Source: Paraphysomonas bandaiensis
Lineage: Eukaryota > Chrysophyceae
Direction: 5' to 3'
Assembly: GCA_965644295.1 (NCBI GenBank)
Contig: CBFFRP010000025.1
Coordinates: 124,001-188,000, forward strand
Length of the DNA: 64,000 bases
Below, in pieces: positions 19,657 through 32,800 of this stretch (within the stretch, counting starts at the first letter, position 1; every line of letters starts with the position of its first letter). The notes under the pieces were generated by a model that ran no database searches, was not told the origin of the DNA, and saw nothing but the letters and a program-made list of their open reading frames with translations. Both the position numbers and the translations under genes were made by a program.

Positions 19657-21006
19657 CTATGAAACTTGCCCTTTTTCCTCATCGATGGGGTCGTAAACCA
19701 TCGCCAGACTGATGCCCCAATTACAGACTAGACAAGAGCAACATGGCTTCCTCTTTATGCTCTCGACCTGATCAACGTCACGGACAAACTGCCCGTTTCC
19801 ATCTATATTCCCACTTTCCTCCGATGCTGCAGTTTCAGAATGAAGAGGTGACACCGTTGTTCCATTAGAATTAAACTTCGTCCCCGTAGAATGAGCGTCG
19901 ATCTGTGGTAAACTCCCTGGGATGGAATGCTCCACCACTACTGCATGTAGTTTTTGTAAGGCCTCTCGCTCTTCTTTCAGTCGAAGTGCCTCCGCCTCCT
20001 GTTCTGCCAAAGCCTTTTGTCTTGCCACTTCCGCTTGCTCAATTTTTTCCTGTAGCTTGGTCAACTCCTCGGTCTCAGCTTGTATACTGGCAAGAATTTC
20101 CCGTTCCATCAGCAATCTCTCCGTTGGAACCTTGTCCGGATTCTTGCTCTCTCCACTTACCAAAGAGTCCGTGAAAGTGAGTCCAGATGCAATAGTAGAG
20201 TCATCTTTCTCTGGACTATTGGCCTGGGGCTCAGTCAACGTGCCTTCCATCTGTCCAATGCTGCTGCTACTCGATGCGATACCGCTTCGCGATGAAAGTA
20301 CACTATATCTACGCAAGAGCTGCACATCTTCATCTTTCATAAACAGCCACGTTTTGAATTCACGAGCAGTCACGACACCATCACAATTAGAATCCATCGT
20401 CGTGAGTATACTATCAACAGTAGCGCGCGGTAGCTCTTCACCAAGTTCACACATTACCATGCGTGGTAAGGCCTTCCTCAGAGTACGCACACTGATCATG
20501 GATCCTCGAACTAGTGGTGCATTTACTTGTCTAGAAAATGCCTCTAATAGAAATAAATCGTCATTGGAAGACTTTGAGGATCGTGCTATAATTTTTCGTC
20601 CAATTGCATCAACAATAGTTTGGCGCACTAACTGTGCGACAAAATCTAAGTCTCGGTTACTGCATTCGTTCGGCCACAAAAACTCACAAAGATATGAATA
20701 AGATACGGATCCAGTACGATTTATGTCAACTTGTTGAAGTAAAAGGGAAATAAATTTCGCAGCATTGATTTTAACATCTTCTTCTACTATAAACGGGGAC
20801 AAATTCAGACTAGTAAGAAATTTTTTCAACTCAGCTGTCGTTATTACACAGCTATCGCCCTCACTTTTCTTCGGGAATATCGAGCGCAGATATTCTCGAT
20901 GACTTACAGTCATACTGTCTCTTCTTGCTAACAAAGCGCGACGAAATACTCGAGCAAACACAGAGTGAGATGATCTCGTATCAGATGCATGCTCACGAAC
21001 CGACAT
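19657..21006 (-). CDS. EF-hand protein with coiled coil and Cys-rich tail
   Basis: A single exon of 449 residues starting at the ATG at 21006. One canonical EF-hand loop is seen at about residues 208 to 219 (DSNCDGVVTARE, with ligands at positions 1, 3, 5 and 12). An earlier loop at about residue 95 (DINRTGSVSYSY) keeps some ligands but lacks the final glutamate, so it may be a degenerate hand; together they form a likely EF-hand pair. Residues about 297 to 350 are a charged coiled coil. Near the C-terminus, KRKPCCSCLVC is a cysteine cluster that could be palmitoylated or bind metal. There is no signal peptide. A calcium-responsive adaptor is plausible, but no orthologue is recognised. Confidence 0.78.
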   Translation of the reverse strand: MSVREHASDTRSSHSVFARVFRRALLARRDSMTVSHREYLRSIFPKKSEGDSCVITTAELKKFLTSLNLSPFIVEEDVKINAAKFISLLLQQVDINRTGSVSYSYLCEFLWPNECSNRDLDFVAQLVRQTIVDAIGRKIIARSSKSSNDDLFLLEAFSRQVNAPLVRGSMISVRTLRKALPRMVMCELGEELPRATVDSILTTMDSNCDGVVTAREFKTWLFMKDEDVQLLRRYSVLSSRSGIASSSSSIGQMEGTLTEPQANSPEKDDSTIASGLTFTDSLVSGESKNPDKVPTERLLMEREILASIQAETEELTKLQEKIEQAEVARQKALAEQEAEALRLKEEREALQKLHAVVVEHSIPGSLPQIDAHSTGTKFNSNGTTVSPLHSETAASEESGNIDGNGQFVRDVDQVESIKRKPCCSCLVCNWGISLAMVYDPIDEEKGQVS

Positions 21007-21805
21007 GCCCCCCCTACCCTCGCCAAAACACTATCTAAGTGCTGCAATTTCAATGATTTTGTGCCCTCTAATAGACGCAGTAGCTCTAGGTATCACTGGA
21101 AGAGGAGGTGGAATGATATTAATCGAGTAAACGGAATATATATGCATGCCATTGACGTTAAACATGGCAAGAAGAGTTGCAAGGTGAGGTGATGATTTCA
21201 ACGTTTAGTGATAAAACCCCAAATATGCAGATATAAATCGGTGGTTTTATGTAGATAGTGGAAATACTAGTCGAAAATTCAATTCTTCGTGTCAGAAACG
21301 GAATATAAGAACAATGCGACTGGTAGAGTCTAGAAAGCAGCTGTATTGAAGCATATACTGCTGTACATCAGTCCGTACAGTCACACAGTCATACTGTCAT
21401 ACAGTCATACTGTCCATTTTAGCAGTGGACGAAATCTGCGAATTGGACAATTCTTCAGTGAGGTGCCGTACACACACCTCTAGACGCACCTGTGCATATA
21501 TGTAGCTATATGGTATACCCATCCACGTGTATGTCCCCATGAACAGAATACTATTCGATTAGGGTTAGAGCAGCTCTTGTTGTTCCATGGTATATGAAAC
21601 GTCTCCACTGCAAAGCTCATCCCACGTGGCAGGTGTTGCAGCTATAGATCAGCAGCGTTACTGTGAAGCCCATCACTATCACATCATGCTACTAGTGTAC
21701 TTTACTCGTGTACGTATGAGACACCAGCTCGACATGCATTAGAATGAAGCAAACATATCGGGAAGGAGCCTGTACGCTTCTCGACAGACTGACAGTTTTT
21801 ACGTT

Positions 21806-22032
21806 GACAGAATGACGCGTATGAACGAATGCTTATGCTTAGCTCAAAGTAGGATACATCACTGACACTATCTACATGTAGATATGATTCTTATTCATGA
21901 AGGCGCTGTTAGGGAAAGTTACGCTATGTAATCATTGCTGCCAGTAGTTACTTATACTTCTAATATATTTTTAAGGGGTAGTGTACATTGTACATTGTAT
22001 TCTTCTGACAACAGCATCACTAGAACTTCACT
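21806..22032 (+). repeat. Direct duplication, copy 1 (227 bases)
   Basis: Begins GACAGAATGACGCGTATGAA and ends CATCACTAGAACTTCACT. It is nearly identical to 22895-23114, with about six base changes and one 7-base (GTACATT) difference. The flanks differ on both sides. Confidence 0.9.
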
Positions 22033-22691
22033 GCGCACACACACCTTACGCTCCACCTCCTCGAAAACCTCCGGACAAGCTATCTCCTCTCCTTTCGTCT
22101 CTGATACTTTGCCATCACCTCTCTTCCACACACCCTATACCTCAGCCTGTACCCCATGCACTATCACAGAGACCAAGAGCAGCCGAGAACGTCCTAGTCT
22201 CTCCTCACAATAATGCCCATCTTGTGCATAGATCTATCAGAGTACTTGACCTTGGTGACCCTTGTTCTGTTGCGTAGTCCTACATTCCTCAATCAGATAT
22301 TGGAGTCCTCTGTTGCTGGATACACCGGAGAACCCTCGTATCCCACCTATGTCCAACTACACACTCTCTTCCATGTTGTGTTTCTGCTACTGGCTAATAG
22401 AGCAAAAGAGCCGCTTTCGACGCTTTTTCAAGACCTTCATCCTTATACCTCCGAGCCACTTGGCACAATGCAAAAGGGAAGGCCACCAGGTCGCCGAACT
22501 CAGATGGGTATATTGCTGCTTCCCCAGGTTGATGTGACGAACATAAAGCAGTCCCAGATGCAAATTTTATGCAATGTGTGTGTAGTCTTAAGCGTTACAG
22601 TGTGGTAGTAGTTGACTTAGATCACTCACTGCTTTTGTCATGCTGTACGTTGTACAACGTCTCTACATACACATCTATCATAAGATAGCGA

Positions 22692-22876
22692 AAATGGTCG
22701 CACATTGGTGCTTGCGGCGATGCACAGGCAATTCTCGTAGCGTTAAATAGAAGGATATAAGAGTTTTACACTAGTTAGTAATAGGTAGATGCTTATCTAC
22801 TTCTATAGCTTGACTAGTTTTCATCTAGCTACTAAGCTGTAAGCTGGTGCAGATTTTTAACGCCAATAGCTAATAA
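22692..22876 (-). repeat. Composite repeat, module 1 copy
   Basis: The reverse complement matches 61545-61712: a CTAGxTGAAAACTAGTCAAG block, then GCATCGCCGCAAGCACCAA. Read on the minus strand it encodes the short conserved peptide ACASPQAPMCDHF. Confidence 0.75.
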
Positions 22877-22894
22877 TATGACTTTCAATACACC

Positions 22895-23114
22895 GACAGA
22901 ATGACGCGTATGAACGAATGCTTATGCTTAGCTCAAAGTAGGATACATCATTGACACTATCTATATGTAGATATGATTCTTATTCATGAAGGCGCTGTTA
23001 GGAAAAGTTACGCTATGTAATCGTTGTTGCCAGGAGTTACTTATACTTCTAATATATTTTTAAGGGGTAGTGTACATTGTATTCTTCTGACAACAGCATC
23101 ACTAGAACTTCACT
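22895..23114 (+). repeat. Direct duplication, copy 2 (220 bases)
   Basis: Second copy of the 21806-22032 segment, in the same orientation, 862 bases further on. It lacks one GTACATT unit of a short internal tandem. Confidence 0.9.
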
Positions 23115-23393
23115 ACATTGTGAAGTTCGTACACAGCTGTTAGTATCACGAAGACATAGTTCCGATTTCTTTACAAGAGATGAAAGTTACTAAAATTTAT
23201 TGCATACTCCAGTAGTGTTGTTTCAAGCATATACCAATATGAGCACGTTATATAACTACTTCCGATAAACACTTAGAAATGAAAGTAGTGATGCAATGAA
23301 TGTAGATATAACTGCGTACAAAGAGAACGCAACTGAAATCACTCGAAACAATACCCGTCTCGGTACAAAGATCAAAACAACCAACTGCTTCTG

Positions 23394-25160
23394 TTACATT
23401 GCACTATCAGAGTCCTCTGCGTCGTCAAACAGAGCCCTATTATTAATCATATGTCGTACTTGTGTGAGGGGTTCATTTATTCGTTCATAATAGGGGTGTG
23501 ACTTCCCAACGCTTTGTGCCACCATGTCAAGAGCTTCAGAATACTCACGCTCAGCCTCACTTAGAGCACCAGACATCATATGTACCCTGGCAAGATTGCT
23601 CTTTACAACAGCAATGTCACCTGGCCCAGATCCTAGAGCTGAACGAATAGCAATGGAACGAACAAAGCAGTCCCGAGCCAAATTGAACTCTTCCCGAGAA
23701 GTGTATATGCTGCCAAGATTATTGAGGGCTATCGCCACATCCTTGTTAATAAGTAAAGCTTCTCCAGTTATAGGATCCACAACTTCCACCTCTTCTGCCC
23801 CTCCCCTTTCTTCTTCATCCACATATTCGTCAAAATCTTCGTCTCTTGTGTCGTCTTCTCCTTTATTCGCCATTGCATCAGCTCGGGCGGCTATCTCATC
23901 GCGCGCCATTGCTTCCGCGATACTTACCAGCTGCTCAAACATTAATACAGTTTCATCATCTGTGCGTTGATTCTGAAAACGCATGTGCGCAAGTGATTGG
24001 ATTGACTGTGCGAGTTTAGCACGTGTATCTACTCCTCCTTGCTGGAATCTATTTGACTCATCACCCGTTTTCTTGCTGTCCAAAATATCCACAACCATCT
24101 GTCGGTATTTAATAGAAGCCAAGCGGTGTTTTTCAACATGTTCAATGGGATTCGATATCTCTTCGTAATTACTTTCTGTTTCGGTTTCTTCGTACTCATC
24201 AAACTCGGGAGAAGTGTCCCATCTTTTACCTAGTAGTCCCTGTCCAGTTTCTTGTTCCTCCATCTCACGGTGCCAAATAGAAGCAAGGATATGGTGAATT
24301 TCACCTAGTGCAATGGCCGCATCTAGTTCCGCTTCAGATATCTCTTTCTCCCAGGCGTCGATATCCAACGTTTCACCATCATCAGACTGCTGAGAGAGCT
24401 TCGCCGCTACCTCCTGTCGCTCAGTGGCAGTCTCTTGCAATGCCTCTTCGAGCCACTCCTTGTACTGATCGCATCTTAGCATCGCAGCCTCTACATCGCC
24501 CATCTGCAGATACAACGATATTATGTTTATCCCTACAGACACAGTGTCGGGGTGGGTGGATCCGAGGTTGGTATTAAATATGGTCTCGATATGCGACAAG
24601 TGCATTATACTGTCCCGCATTTGTCCAAGCTCTGCATATGCCTGCGCTAAATACTTCAACGGCAAAACTGCTACAAGACTAGATTGTCCCACAGCACTTC
24701 CCACAACGGACAAAGTCTGTTCAGCGATTTGGATAGTTTCCTTGAAATAACCAGCACTTAAATATGCCGAAGAAAGGTCATTAGCGGCCAAAATCAGTTC
24801 CTGGGCTGCTCCTTCTGCCGATACTTTATATTTCTCAATCGCAACACGGAGATTATTCGTTAATTCCACTATTTCCGAATGAGATTCAGCACCATGAATA
24901 TCACTCGCCATCATATTCATATTCTCGACAGTATCGTCAGCACTGCCTCTAGGGTACGGGGCTTGACCTGAGCCCAGCTGTGAGGAGGTCTTGCTATTAC
25001 CTGTAACCGCAAGCAGACATATTGCGACTATTGCAACTATGACACCAACCACTGGACGAATAAGAGGCAAAGTTAGACGGTAATGCTACAGTCCTGTCCA
25101 CTTACCTATATAGACACCGTTCGTCTGCTTCGGAGACTTCTTCGGGCTCTTTCTTGCCAT
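23394..25160 (-). CDS. Signal-anchored tetratricopeptide repeat protein
   Basis: Two exons, 25106-25160 and 23394-25051 (54-base intron), giving 570 residues. The short first exon supplies a basic N-terminus (MARKSPKKSPKQ). The start of exon 2 gives a hydrophobic segment (VVGVIVAIVAICLLAV, about residues 19 to 35), so the protein is probably a type II membrane protein. TPR pairs of the kinesin-light-chain type follow: ALNNLGSIYTSREEFNLARDC, followed by VVKSNLARVHMMSGALSEAE near the C-terminus, and earlier degenerate repeats around AKLAQSIQSLAHMR and LKYLAQAYAELGQM. An acidic stretch (DDTRDEDFDEYVDEEE) lies at about 430. TPRs mediate protein contacts; the partner is unknown. Exon 1 is small, but the join keeps phase and adds the only ATG. 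Confidence 0.82.
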
Positions 25161-26846
25161 CTGTAGAGAAGAACAACTAGAGAAAACTATTGCGTTGAAT
25201 AGGTGGGCACTTCAACAGAATCTGAGGGGTGTATCCGGCATATATATGCATATGTGATGAGTGCAGCTCTGTCATGCTGTTTGCGGCACATCCTCGTGCG
25301 TCTGTACCATCTAAAAACTGGCATTTCATAAATATCCATTTTCAAAAGCAGCATTTTCCTATAAAAAACAGGTTTATGGAGGATTTCCCCCCTAAAAATC
25401 TGCGTATACTCAGAATTCATGCAGGATGCTAGGCGGTCCTTCTATTAGACTGTCTGTGTATCCATGAGCTCATAGCTAGTTCTTCATGCCATGCTGCTGG
25501 TTGTTGATTTAGCTGGTGAAAGGTATGGTTAAGTGGCAAGCTTACAGGAGAGTTCAGAGATAGCAGAGTGGATTCCATGACCATGACTGTCGTATAACGC
25601 CAGCGGACTATACGATGGAGCGCATATGAATATATCCACATGCGGCCGGAGCTGACGATCACATGAGCTGCTAAGACGAACCCCGCCTGTAACTCCACTG
25701 GAGTGCATAGCAAGAGGCATATATAACATGCGGCATGTATGTATGAAACTATGTGAGAAGAGCGACGGATTGAACCCTGCACTGTGCGATGAGACTCGCC
25801 CGTATATACACAGACACGCGAGTGACTTCAATCCGCTCTTCATAGCATTATGATCATATGTTTTGATGGTTCTTTCAGTTGTTGGGATAGTGCCTGTGTT
25901 GTATTATATTCACAGTGGAACTGAAAATATGGTGCATGATTGCAGTTAACAGCAACAAGTCCGCTGTGAAGTATCTACAAATCAAATGATTTTTCAGTCT
26001 TTGTTTGCTGAAAAGAAAATGTATATTGTGTCTTAAATCGTTGTATGACTCCGTATTCAAACCTCAGCTACTGGACAGAGATATCTGGATGATAATATTT
26101 ACTATTGACTACGCCATATAATACTTGGTCACTGGTATCGCCCACCTATCGTTAAACGAATTATTGATATGATAGAAAGTTCGTAATTAATAACATTAAT
26201 TTCGCGATTTCAACCCCTGTACATACATTACACTCTACAATTATTATTCCATCTATAATAGGGTATTATTGGTACAACACAAGGAGGGCCCTTAACTTAT
26301 TCTTAATAACATAGTCAATAGCTACCTTAGTACGTGTGCCGTACAAGGATTGCTATTAAAAAAGGTGGTAAAAAAAAGGTGGAAACTATTGACACTATCA
26401 AATGATTCGTGTATATAGCAATATGCAATATTCAGTGAATATTTGTCCGGAATATTATTCACAACACGATAAAAGAATGAGACATGCCACGGATTATAGT
26501 TGGTAGACACGGTGTAACATTCATCATGAAGCCACGAACTCTATATCTGAGCTTTTCACTTGCAAAAATTGTATGTTAATTTCTATATTTGATAACGTGC
26601 AATGCGTTTAGACAAATAATCATTACTTGATATTACCCACGAATGATACAGTTATAATCCATGTACATCTATAAGATATTGTAAATTATGTCGCATAATC
26701 TATATTTTCCTTGGCACTGATGCCTTTATATTATAAGCATCATATATTAAGGGATATTCAATATATAGTACCAAATACTTAAATGGAGAAACAACACCTT
26801 TACGAGGAAAAAAAAGGGGAAACAATAAAACAGTCCACTAGAGAGG
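25161..26846. other. 1.7-kb intergenic region, no gene seen
   Basis: Small frames on both strands (25187-25843) have no recognisable content. The right half is AT-rich and probably includes the 3' untranslated region of the LRR/PS-repeat gene. I see no inverted or direct repeat of note. Confidence 0.4.
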
Positions 26847-29800
26847 TTAGGACATACCGGTAGAACTATCGGACATGTACGCCAAATTATATCTCAAATC
26901 AGGAGGGGTATCAGGGCGCGTACCAAGTGCTGAAACAGGAATATTATAATCTATAAAAGCTGTAGCATCATCGCTGTTGTCACTTAGCCACGATATTTCT
27001 TGTATATGATACGTTGGTTGACTTTCACTACTGTCATCATCACTAGGACTGTACGAGGAAACTAGCCTCTCGTTACAATATGAGGATGTGGCGGAAACAC
27101 TCACTGGTACAGGTGAGACTGCTCGCACCACATTGCTTTTCTCTGCATCTTGAGGTGAAATTGGAACCTCATCACAATGATTCAAATGACATGTAGCTGA
27201 AGATATTTCTTTAGGTATCACATGTGTGCGGGACACTTTCTTTTTGTGGTTCCACGAGAGAATCATTTCTCGAATTATGACAGTAAAAATTATTGCACCC
27301 AGTGTCATTACCAATTTTGCATGTGCGTGAAAGTAAAACGCCAAAGTGAACACCACACCGATACATAGGGGCTGCAACAAGTGAATAGCAAGTTTCTGCC
27401 TCCACACTTGCACTGAGGCCAGATACAACATCATTGTAGTACATATGGATGCTGTGCTGATACGATAGACAGAGGAGGCCATCGCGTGTAACGGCTGCTG
27501 CGTCAAATACGATCCAGACATACTCAGTGAGACAGGTGGAAAAAATGTGTGATACGACCGAACAATAGACGCCGCCAAGGTGCAGGGAAAATGTTCAGCT
27601 ATACGATTCGATACGAAAAAATAATATGCTGTGTTAAAGATTGGCAAGGTTTCGGCATCGTCGAGTAGTATATTCTCCGCTAGCTTATCAAGTATAGTAT
27701 ACAGTTGTCGAATTCCATCAAAAGCCAGACCAGGAATCCTGAAGTGAACCCACACACATTCCGATGTAGAAAATATAGCTACTTCAACAGCAGAGAGAAG
27801 TATACTGGCATACACATACGATGCATGCCATACAGGATCGTGAATTGCTGCTATCTGCATTACGAATAGCACAAACACAACATTGGTCACAAATACAATT
27901 GAGCACGCGAGCACTCGTGCCACGGGGTTAAAATTTCGAAAATGCTTAAAACTGCATTGCATTCATTAGTACACACACGAATATAACGAAATATGTTTAC
28001 ATACTCTGTTTTCAATTTTCGAAAAAGAAGACGACCATCTGAACTTGCTCTTCCCAAAAAATCAATGAAGAAAGCATGCAATATTTCCAATCCGATTCGA
28101 GAATCAGAGGCACCCCTCAAAGTATTCAGCTTCATACGAGAGATTTCCTCAACAAGATGCAACTCAGATTCAATTCTTCTTTGTTGGCGGGAAAAACAAA
28201 GAATGTCTTCAAATGGTGAATATAAGGTTTCAAAGCGCTGAGTCTGGGGGTTCCATCTACAAAATACCAATTAGTTACATCTTGAATAATACACCAGTTA
28301 CCAACCCCCACTCATTCGCCAACTTAATTTTTTCTTCCTCTGACAATTCTTTGTACATGGAGTTAAACATTGTAGAAAATGAAGACAAATCACGATCATT
28401 ATTTTCGCACACAAATTCTTGATTGCTTGTAAAAGATTTTAAATGTTCTAGTCTTTCCCGCATTGTAAGATGAGTGCCGCAACGATAATTCAAATGACTT
28501 GCCCGTTGCTCGATATGCTCCTTGTAGGCACGTGTAGCGGCGGCATGTGCAGTTAAAAAGCTGTCCGGCATGCGGCAATATATCCCACCATTGGATAAAT
28601 ATGAAAGTATATTCGAGTATATGGAGCCAAGGCTCGATTTCTTGGTATGACAACTAGAGTTTACGTTGTTCGTCAACAAAGTACCTTCTCCAGGAGATTT
28701 CGCGTGTGAATCTTGACAAGTTGGGGCACATATAACATCATCAAATAAATAATCCAACAAAATAATTGCTGGGGATGTCACAATCGATGTTATAATACAG
28801 ATGAAAGCTATCACCTAGAAATATAAACCACTCAAAAAAATATAATAATGGAAGAAAATACATGACAGCGGTTACCTCTAATCGCATCACAGGTGGATTG
28901 AAATCGCATGATTCAACACCGCGGTGACCGTCAATGCTCCATGTGCACATCCTGTAAGGGTGATACGAAAACGAAAAGGACGTTCCTTCTAAGCATTTTT
29001 CCTCGGTTGTAAATACAGAGCACATACTGTTAGATGAGGGATACTGTGAGCAATGTTAAAGCGGTTACACTGAACGCATAGATTAATATCATACCTCTAT
29101 ATTTAACAGAATACCAAGTATCCACATCTGGAGCATAATCACGGATATCATATGCCAAATATATGGAACTATACACCAATTACAACTCAATCTGGAATAA
29201 ATAACACCCGAAAAGCGATGATGGCACCGTAGCTCACGGAAAACTGATCGCCAGGTTAGCCTATACTCTGGACGAAAGGCGTGAGGCAGCGCCTCCATAA
29301 GATAAGCTACAATCTCCCCCTTGGCAGTAGCTGTGTCATGGGTACAGACATTGCCAACTGGAACAACTTTGCCCATATTTTCGACCCTTCCTGATACCGA
29401 CCGAACCCGCCCGCGCAATCGACTGGAACTCAACGCCAACACCGTAACCATCAAGCCGACTCCGAAGATAAAGAGCAGATAGCCACCAACAACATTGAAA
29501 TCTGAAACAGCGAGAGAGGAAACCGACGCAACTGAAAAGTGAAAACGAACAACACTGGAAATTTTTGTTGTATCTATGCTGGGTTCAACAGTTCGGAACT
29601 CACTAGAAATACTGGATGGTTCAGGGCTCACTATAGAAAGATCCCCGCTTGGTACTGCAGAAGGGACTCCACTCGGACAACAGGTTGGTTCTGTGCTTGG
29701 TACTACCGTGGGAACCCCACTGGGAGAAGTAGATGGTGCCGCACTAGGAACTGAAGTAGGTAACACACTCGGAGTACAGGTTGGTATTGTACTCGGTTCT

Positions 29801-32800
29801 CCACTGGGAGAATTAGATGGTAACACACTTGGTATTGAAGTAGGTTCGCTACTTGGATCCCCGCTTGGTACTGCAGAAGGGACTCCACTCGGACAACAGG
29901 TTGGTTCTGTGCTTGGTACTACCGTGGGAACCCCACTGGGAGAAGTAGATGGTGCCGCACTAGGAACTGAAGTAGGTAACACACTCGGAGTACAGGTTGG
30001 TATTGTACTCGGTTCTCCACTGGGAGAATTAGATGGTAACACACTTGGTATTGAAGTAGGTTCGCTACTTGGATCCCCGCTTGGTACTGCAGAAGGGACT
30101 CCACTCGGACAACAGGTTGGTTCTGTGCTTGGTACTACCGTGGGAACCCCACTGGGAGAAGTAGATGGTGCCGCACTAGGAACTGAAGTAGGTAACACAC
30201 TCGGAGTACAGGTTGGTATTGTACTCGGTTCTCCACTGGGAGAATTAGATGGTAACACACTTGGTATTGAAGTAGGTTCGCTACTTGGATCCCCGCTTGG
30301 TACTGCATAAGGGACTCCACTCGGACAACAGGTTGGTTCTGTGCTTGGTACTACCGTGGGAACCCCACTGGGAGAATAAGATGGTGCCGCACTAGGAACT
30401 GATGTAGGTAACACACTCGGAGTACAGGTTGGTATTGTACTCGGTTCTCCACTGGGACGAACAGATGGTACTTCACTTGGTACTGAGGTTGGTTCTCCAC
30501 TCGGAGCCCCACTTGGAACTGATGAAGGCTCTCGAATAGGAGTATTGGAGGGTACTGCAGTTGGTTCTACACTGGGACAAACAGATGGTACTTCACTTGG
30601 TACTGAGGTTGGTTCTCCACTCGGAGCCCCGCTTGGAACTAAAGATGGCTCTCCACTGGGACAAACAGATGGTACTTCACTTGGTACTGAGGTTGGTTCA
30701 CTACTCGGAGCCCCACTTGGAACTGAAGTAGGTTCTCGAATAGGAGTATTGGAGGGTACCGCAGTTGGCTCTCCACTGGGACAAACAGATGGTACTTCAC
30801 TTGGTACTGAAGTAGGTTCACTACTCGGAGCCCCACTTGGAACTGATGAAGGCTCTCGAATAGGAGTATTGGAGGGTACTGCAGTTGGTTCTACACTGGG
30901 ACAAACAGATGGTACTTCACTTGGTACTGAGGTTGGTTCACTACTCGGAACCCCACTTGGAACTGAAGAAGGTTCTCGAATGGGATTATTGGAGGGTACT
31001 GCAGTTGGTTCTCCACTGGGACAAACAGATGGTACTTCACTTGGTACTGAGGTTGGTTCACTACTCGGAGCCCCACTTGGAACTGAAGAAGGTTCTCGAA
31101 TAGGAGTATTGGAGGGTACCGCAGTTGGTTCTACACTGGGACAAACAGATGGTACTTCACTTGGTACTGAAGTAGGTTCACTACTCGGAGCCCCACTTGG
31201 AACTGATGAAGGCTCTCGAATAGGAGTATTGGAGGGTACTGCAGTTGGTTCTACACTGGGACAAACAGATGGTACTTCACTTGGTACTGAGGTTGGTTCT
31301 CCACTCGGAGCCCCAGTTGGAACTAAAGATGGTTCTCCACTGGGACAAACAGATGGTACTTCACTTGGTACTGAGGTTGGTTCACTACTCGGAGCCCCAC
31401 TTGGAACTGAAGAAGGTTCTCGAATAGGAGTATTGGAGGGTACCGCAGTTGGCTCTCCACTGGGACAAACAGATGGTACTTCACTTGGTACTGAGGTTGG
31501 TTCTCCACTCGGAGCCCCGCTTGGAACTAAAGATGGCTCTCCACTGGGACAAACAGATGGTACTTCACTTGGTACTGAGGTTGGTTCACTACTCGGAGCC
31601 CCACTTGGAACTGAAGAAGGTTCTCGAATAGGAGTATTGGAGGGTACCGCAGTTGGCTCTCCACTGGGACAAACAGATGGTACTTCACTTGGTACTGAAG
31701 TAGGTTCACTACTCGGAGCCCCACTTGGAACTGATGAAGGCTCTCGAATAGGAGTATTGGAGGGTACCGCAGTTGGTTCTACACTGGGACAAACAGATGG
31801 TACTTCACTTGGTACTGAGGTTGGTTCTCCACTCGGAGCCCCACTTGGAACTAAAGATGGTTCTACACTGGGACAAACAGATGGTACTTCACTTGGTACT
31901 GAGGTTGGTTCACTACTCGGAGCCCCACTTGGAACTGAAGAAGGTTCTCGAATAGGAGTATTGGAGGGTACCGCAGTTGGCTCTCCACTGGGACAAACAG
32001 ATGGTACTTCACTTGGTACTGAAGTAGGTTCACTACTCGGAGCCCCACTTGGAACTGATGAAGGCTCTCGAATAGGAGTATTGGAGGGTACTGCAGTTGG
32101 TTCTACACTGGGACAAACAGATGGTACTTCACTTGGTACTGAAGTAGGTTCACTACTCGGAGCCCCACTTGGAACTGAAGAAGGTTCTCGAATAGGAGTA
32201 TTGGAGGGTACTGCAGTTGGTTCTACACTGGGACAAACAGATGGTACTTCACTTGGTACTGAGGTTGGTTCTCCACTCGGAGCCCCACTTGGAACTAAAG
32301 ATGGTTCTCCACTGGGACAAACAGATGGTACTTCACTTGGTACTGAGGTTGGTTCACTACTCGGAGCCCCACTTGGAACTGAAGAAGGTTCTCGAATAGG
32401 AGTATTGGAGGGTACCGCAGTTGGCTCTCCACTGGGACAAACAGATGGTACTTCACTTGGTACTGAAGTAGGTTCACTACTCGGAGCCCCACTTGGAACT
32501 GATGAAGGCTCTCGAATAGGAGTATTGGAGGGTACTGCAGTTGGTTCTACACTGGGACAAACAGATGGTACTTCACTTGGTACTGAGGTTGGTTCACCAC
32601 TCGGAGCCCCACTTGGAACTAAAGATGGTTCTCCACTGGGACAAACAGATGGTACTTCACTTGGTACTGAAGTAGGTTCACTACTCGGAGCCCCACTTGG
32701 AACTGAAGAAGGTTCTCGAATAGGAGTATTGGAGGGTACCGCAGTTGGCTCTCCACTGGGACAAACAGATGGTACTTCACTTGGTACTGAAGTAGGTTCA

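Larger units (their letters stand above)
21007..23393. other. 2.4-kb repeat-rich intergenic region
   Basis: This region holds a direct duplication (21806-22032 and 22895-23114) and a minus-strand copy of composite-repeat module 1 (22692-22876). Between the duplicated segments, frames at 21981-22277 and 22213-22608 are open but overlap in conflicting phases. They read as low-complexity Pro/Ser/Leu sequence and I cannot support a gene. The stretch at 21380-21415 has a short ACAGTCATACTGT tandem motif. Confidence 0.5.

Noticed and set aside
21935-22608. Open frames in the 21.9-22.6 kb gap
   Set aside because: Two frames overlap in conflicting phase, the left one overlaps the duplicated 220-base segment, and the content is Pro/Ser/Leu-biased with no recognisable motif.
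29630-30445. CRISPR-like regular array
   Set aside because: The periodicity is a coding tandem repeat inside a eukaryotic gene, with no spacers.
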